The notes under the pieces: generated by a model
The model's input: only the letters and a program-made list of their open reading frames with translations
What the model was told of the DNA's origin: nothing
Database searches by the model: none
Source of the DNA: Aporrectodea caliginosa
Lineage: Eukaryota > Annelida > Clitellata > Crassiclitellata > Lumbricidae
Assembly (NCBI GenBank): GCA_020284085.1
Contig: JACEVL010000335.1
Coordinates: 1,154,979-1,218,978, forward strand
Length of the DNA: 64,000 nt
Reading direction: 5' to 3'
Part shown: positions 60,706-64,000 of the stretch, piece after piece
How the letters are laid out: every line of letters starts with the position of its first letter
Numbering within the stretch: the stretch's first letter is position 1
Translations under genes and position numbers: made by a program

Positions 60706-61990
60706 GCCGTATCTCGGCGCCCAGCCTCAGGCTGTGCTAGCGGAAACTGTCTAGTCTGTCTGTCTACCCCTCAATGCTGCTCAGTTGCATGGTTTATGCC
60801 TTTGCAATCATTGCAATGTCAAAAATCCTCTAAACCTGCTTTCCACTCTTCCTCTTTATTCTTGAGCACATCTGATTGCTTTGCTTTTTCTCCTTATTTT
60901 TCCTAAGTTTGGCATAGTCTTTGAAGAAGCCTTCCATACTCCTTGCAACATGTTTCTTCAATGTTACAGTACAGTGTATCACATTAGGTATACAGTACAA
61001 CATACTGCAAGAATTTCCCGTCAGCTTTAAATTTACTTATTATTGCAAAGACCAAGATGTTAGATGCAACACATGCAATCAGCAACAGTTTGGTTGCATG
61101 GTTTGTTCAATTCTACCTGTTGCAGACAGTCTATAGCATGCAAAACATTTATTATTATTATGACGACTTACTCGTTATTATAATATGATCACGAGTATAT
61201 TATACTTCGAAATGAACTCCAAAATGCGGTTAGCAATTGCAATTGGTTCAAGAAAGGATATACTTACATACTTACTTACTTTTAAAGAATAAACAGCACT
61301 CACATTGACTATCCACTTGTATCAATTTGTTTTAACTGTCCACGGCAAACTTTGAGAGCCGATAGCTACCTCTAAATGTTATTAGGCCTACCTTGAGCTG
61401 AGAAATTACGGAATTGTTTTCTCGTTGATAAAAGCAAAACTAGAGGATACCACATGAGAAAGGTAGGACCTAATAGTTGAAAAATAAGGACCACACTAAT
61501 GCACGTGCGTGTGTCTACATACAGATTATATGTATGTCTGTAGACATAGTATTGCATACATACAGACACATCTGTATTTATGTATGTATGCATGCATATG
61601 CGTATTTGTCACATTGTGTCTGTCCGTCCGTCTGTCCGTCTGTCCGTCCGTCATTTAAATTCTTACTTGGCGAAATCCTGATGTGCCAATATCATCAACA
61701 ACTCCACGTGCTGTGTCTGCCTACCTGTATACAGGTAAAAAGGCCTGAAGGCTTCCTATATGTAGATGTGATATTACATGACTGTGGTCGTTGCTAGTTA
61801 CAGGCGGTGGTCTCCGTGGCCTGGCCTACTCTACCTCTGCCACCAGCTCAACATGTGTTGGTCGTCGTTTCAACTGCATGGCCATTATGTTGGATGTTGA
61901 CATCTGATGCACCACGCATTATACGCCCTGCTCAGGTCTACGTCCATGCCACGTGGATTGAGAACTATTAGTGTGGCCAGGAACGATAGA
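60706..61990. other. No gene recognised
   Basis: Short frames without domains, TATG and GTCC microsatellites at 61,570-61,655. Confidence 0.35.
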
Positions 61991-62084
61991 GACGTAGATT
62001 GTCTATAGCAAACGCTAGTAGGTCCAGAGAACCAGATATGCAATGGTTTGTATGTAATTCATTCATTCATTCATTTCAGATTAT

Positions 62085-62278
62085 TTATATAGCGCCCCTT
62101 CAAGATTTCTACTCAGACTACAGCGAGGACACTGAATCGGAGTTTCACGCCGAAGCGCATGAGCAATTGCGAGTGAAGTTCTTGCCCAGGGTCCCTACGC
62201 GGCGGCTTGAGGTAGATTCGAACCCGCAACCCTCCGGCTGCAAGGCACCGAACATACCCCTACACCACCGCGCCCCAC
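62085..62278 (-). mobile_element. tRNA-derived SINE (copy B)
   Basis: Same A box, B box (GGGTTCGAATC) and GGGGCGCTATATAA end as copy A at 13,775-13,975, lacking an 11-bp segment near the end. Confidence 0.8.
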
Positions 62279-62984
62279 GTATGTATTATATGCAGATCTC
62301 TATGTAAATAGGAATATATGTATGCTTATACGTATGGATATCTGAATGCATGCATGTATGCATGTATGCAAGAATATAATGCATTTTATATTTGTATGCT
62401 TGTATGTATACATGCAAGTGATAATATGAATGTATGTTTGTACGTATTCTGTTTATACCTATAGACAAGCAATAATATAGAACGATTTAGGGCATATCAA
62501 AATGCATCTAGTATTTTGAAATTTCTGTTAAGGGGTAAGTCAGTTACATCACCGTCTTTTGCTATGACATATGTCTGCTGGGGTGTTTTCACCGCATTGT
62601 TGCTTTCTGTTACCAGATACTATATTAAGAATGCGTGGACGTCTCTTATCTTCAGTCTTGACTTCGAACTCATTACAAAACATCTCTGACTCATGCGATG
62701 TTATTGACATACATCAATGCAAAAACAGATCCTAAACTTAATGACTTTTCAAGTAGCCACTTTGGCGCAGCTCAGACACTGCAGGCTTAACTGGGGTAGA
62801 GCGATTTGCCGGTTGACCGATGAGTTACAAAAACTGTTCTGTCAAACCGATCAATAACTTAATTGAGACTTCAAAGGGTCCAAAATTCCTCGGCCAGAGC
62901 TAACAGTTAAAATCTAAAATATGAATAATTATCGCCGATCCTAGACTCGCTGCATTGTTATTTGTTTGTCCGTAGAAGAGCAAA

Positions 62985-63290
62985 TAACTCTGATGACAAG
63001 CCTCTACATTTCAGACTATGCTGACTCCAAAGCCTTCTTTCTCTCCACTCAACCAGATCTTCGGAAGTTCGGACTTTTCAACCTGACCTCTCCGTGGACC
63101 ATGATGGCTTTCAGCAGGCACGCCTTTTCTGTAACTGGCCCTCGACTCCAGAACTCTCTTTCGGTAAACGTTAGCTTTGCAAAAGTCTGTTCTGACCTTC
63201 AGAACACAACTAAAAACTTATCTGTTCATGTCCTTATTTCCCCATGGGCTGTTTCCTTGTCTTCACGGATGTCTTTCTTGTCTTTATAAG
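62985..63290 (+). pseudogene. L2/CR1-like LINE, RT C-terminal fragment
   Basis: The frame reads SRHAFSVTGPRLQNSLSVNV, then LQNTTKNLSVHV, the 'RAFsv.gPrlWNsLP...lK..L' block at the end of RT. No hairpin tail is seen after it. Confidence 0.7.
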
Positions 63291-63379
63291 ACCCGACTAA
63301 CCCTGAAATTTGGCTTGTGTCAATTTTTTCATTTAATAACCCCGAAAGACAGCTTGGCTAGAAAGCTCTTAAGCTACTG

Positions 63380-63600
63380 TTTAACATCGCCATATGAGGG
63401 TGCGTGCTTGACCTCGGCATATGAGGGTGCTTTCTAAGTTCCTCCCTTCCAATTAATCTTCTAACCGATACTTTACGGTCAGTGTACTCATCTTAAAGCT
63501 GCGCTCGGTAGGGAGCAGAAATCTCGAAATTTCATTCTGCCCTGATGAGGAGTTGAACCCACGACATCTGCGTCACAAAGCTTACTAGACTACCGCGCAA
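63380..63600 (-). mobile_element. SINE-like dispersed repeat
   Basis: Third copy of the family at 32,300-32,545. The minus strand ends with a tRNA-like head (CGGTAGTCTAGTAAGC, B box GGGTTCAACTCC). A CATATGAGGGTGC doublet lies at its left side. Confidence 0.6.
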
Positions 63601-63733
63601 ACGAAATGAAATACGACAATATAGGCTACAGTCAAGCGCCATATCAAGAATAATAGTTATCGTTCGAATCCGAGTACGTTAAACAGAGTAGCCTTTTGCT
63701 GCTCTGCTGATGCAGTACCTGCCCTTTAGCCAG

Positions 63734-63985
<252 letters not shown>

Positions 63986-64000
63986 AACTCGGTACCTCTC

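Overview
This window is animal nuclear DNA, not bacterial. Evidence: two intron-containing genes with GT-AG splicing, many tRNA-derived SINEs with (TAA)n tails, L2/CR1-like LINE fragments, hAT transposons with 8-bp duplications, Ty3/gypsy LTR elements, and long TA, TAA, GTCT, TATG and GATT microsatellites. The palindromic octamer TAGGCCTA recurs in unique and repeated DNA. One LTR element has integrase before reverse transcriptase, the Gmr1-like order first described in deuterostomes. A marine invertebrate, possibly a deuterostome, is my best guess, but the species cannot be read from the sequence.

Gene 1 (+ strand, 4,262-41,863) is an SLC10-family gene of the SLC10A3/P3 type. It has three coding exons (4,262-4,999; 30,062-30,236; 41,103-41,863) that join in frame to 557 residues. 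Its introns are about 25 kb and 10.9 kb. Gene 2 (- strand, 59,778 down to 49,091) is a hexa-EF-hand calcium-binding gene (calretinin/calbindin/Cbp53E type). It has eleven coding exons and 307 residues. The two genes are convergent and about 7.2 kb apart.

Intron 1 of gene 1 holds a Gmr1-like LTR retrotransposon on the minus strand (6,812-13,572). Its two 420-bp LTRs look identical, and it is flanked by TATGC. The same intron holds an 8.4-kb inverted-repeat element (16,714-25,094) with 3.66-kb arms, a 1.05-kb spacer, 5'-AG ends and a 6-bp duplication TATGTA. Its spacer carries a small gene with an IAP-like RING half-site. I read this as a possible Polinton/Maverick-related non-autonomous element.

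Intron 2 holds a hAT-like element (31,598-33,271). It also holds a three-layer nest: an L2-like LINE split by a hAT-like element (33,848-40,213), which is split in turn by an LTR element (34,683-39,789) whose gag-protease-integrase frame stays open across a deletion of the reverse transcriptase.

Between the two genes lie a 2.07-kb hAT element (42,997-45,065) with a smaller hAT-like element inside it, and long GTCT and TA arrays. The introns of gene 2 are rich in minisatellites. One array, next to the exon at 49,826-49,897, repeats the exon's own 5' splice site. The last 4 kb holds a LINE fragment and SINEs. The 5' end (1-4,231) has a hAT-like element, a LINE fragment and a large (TAA)n block.
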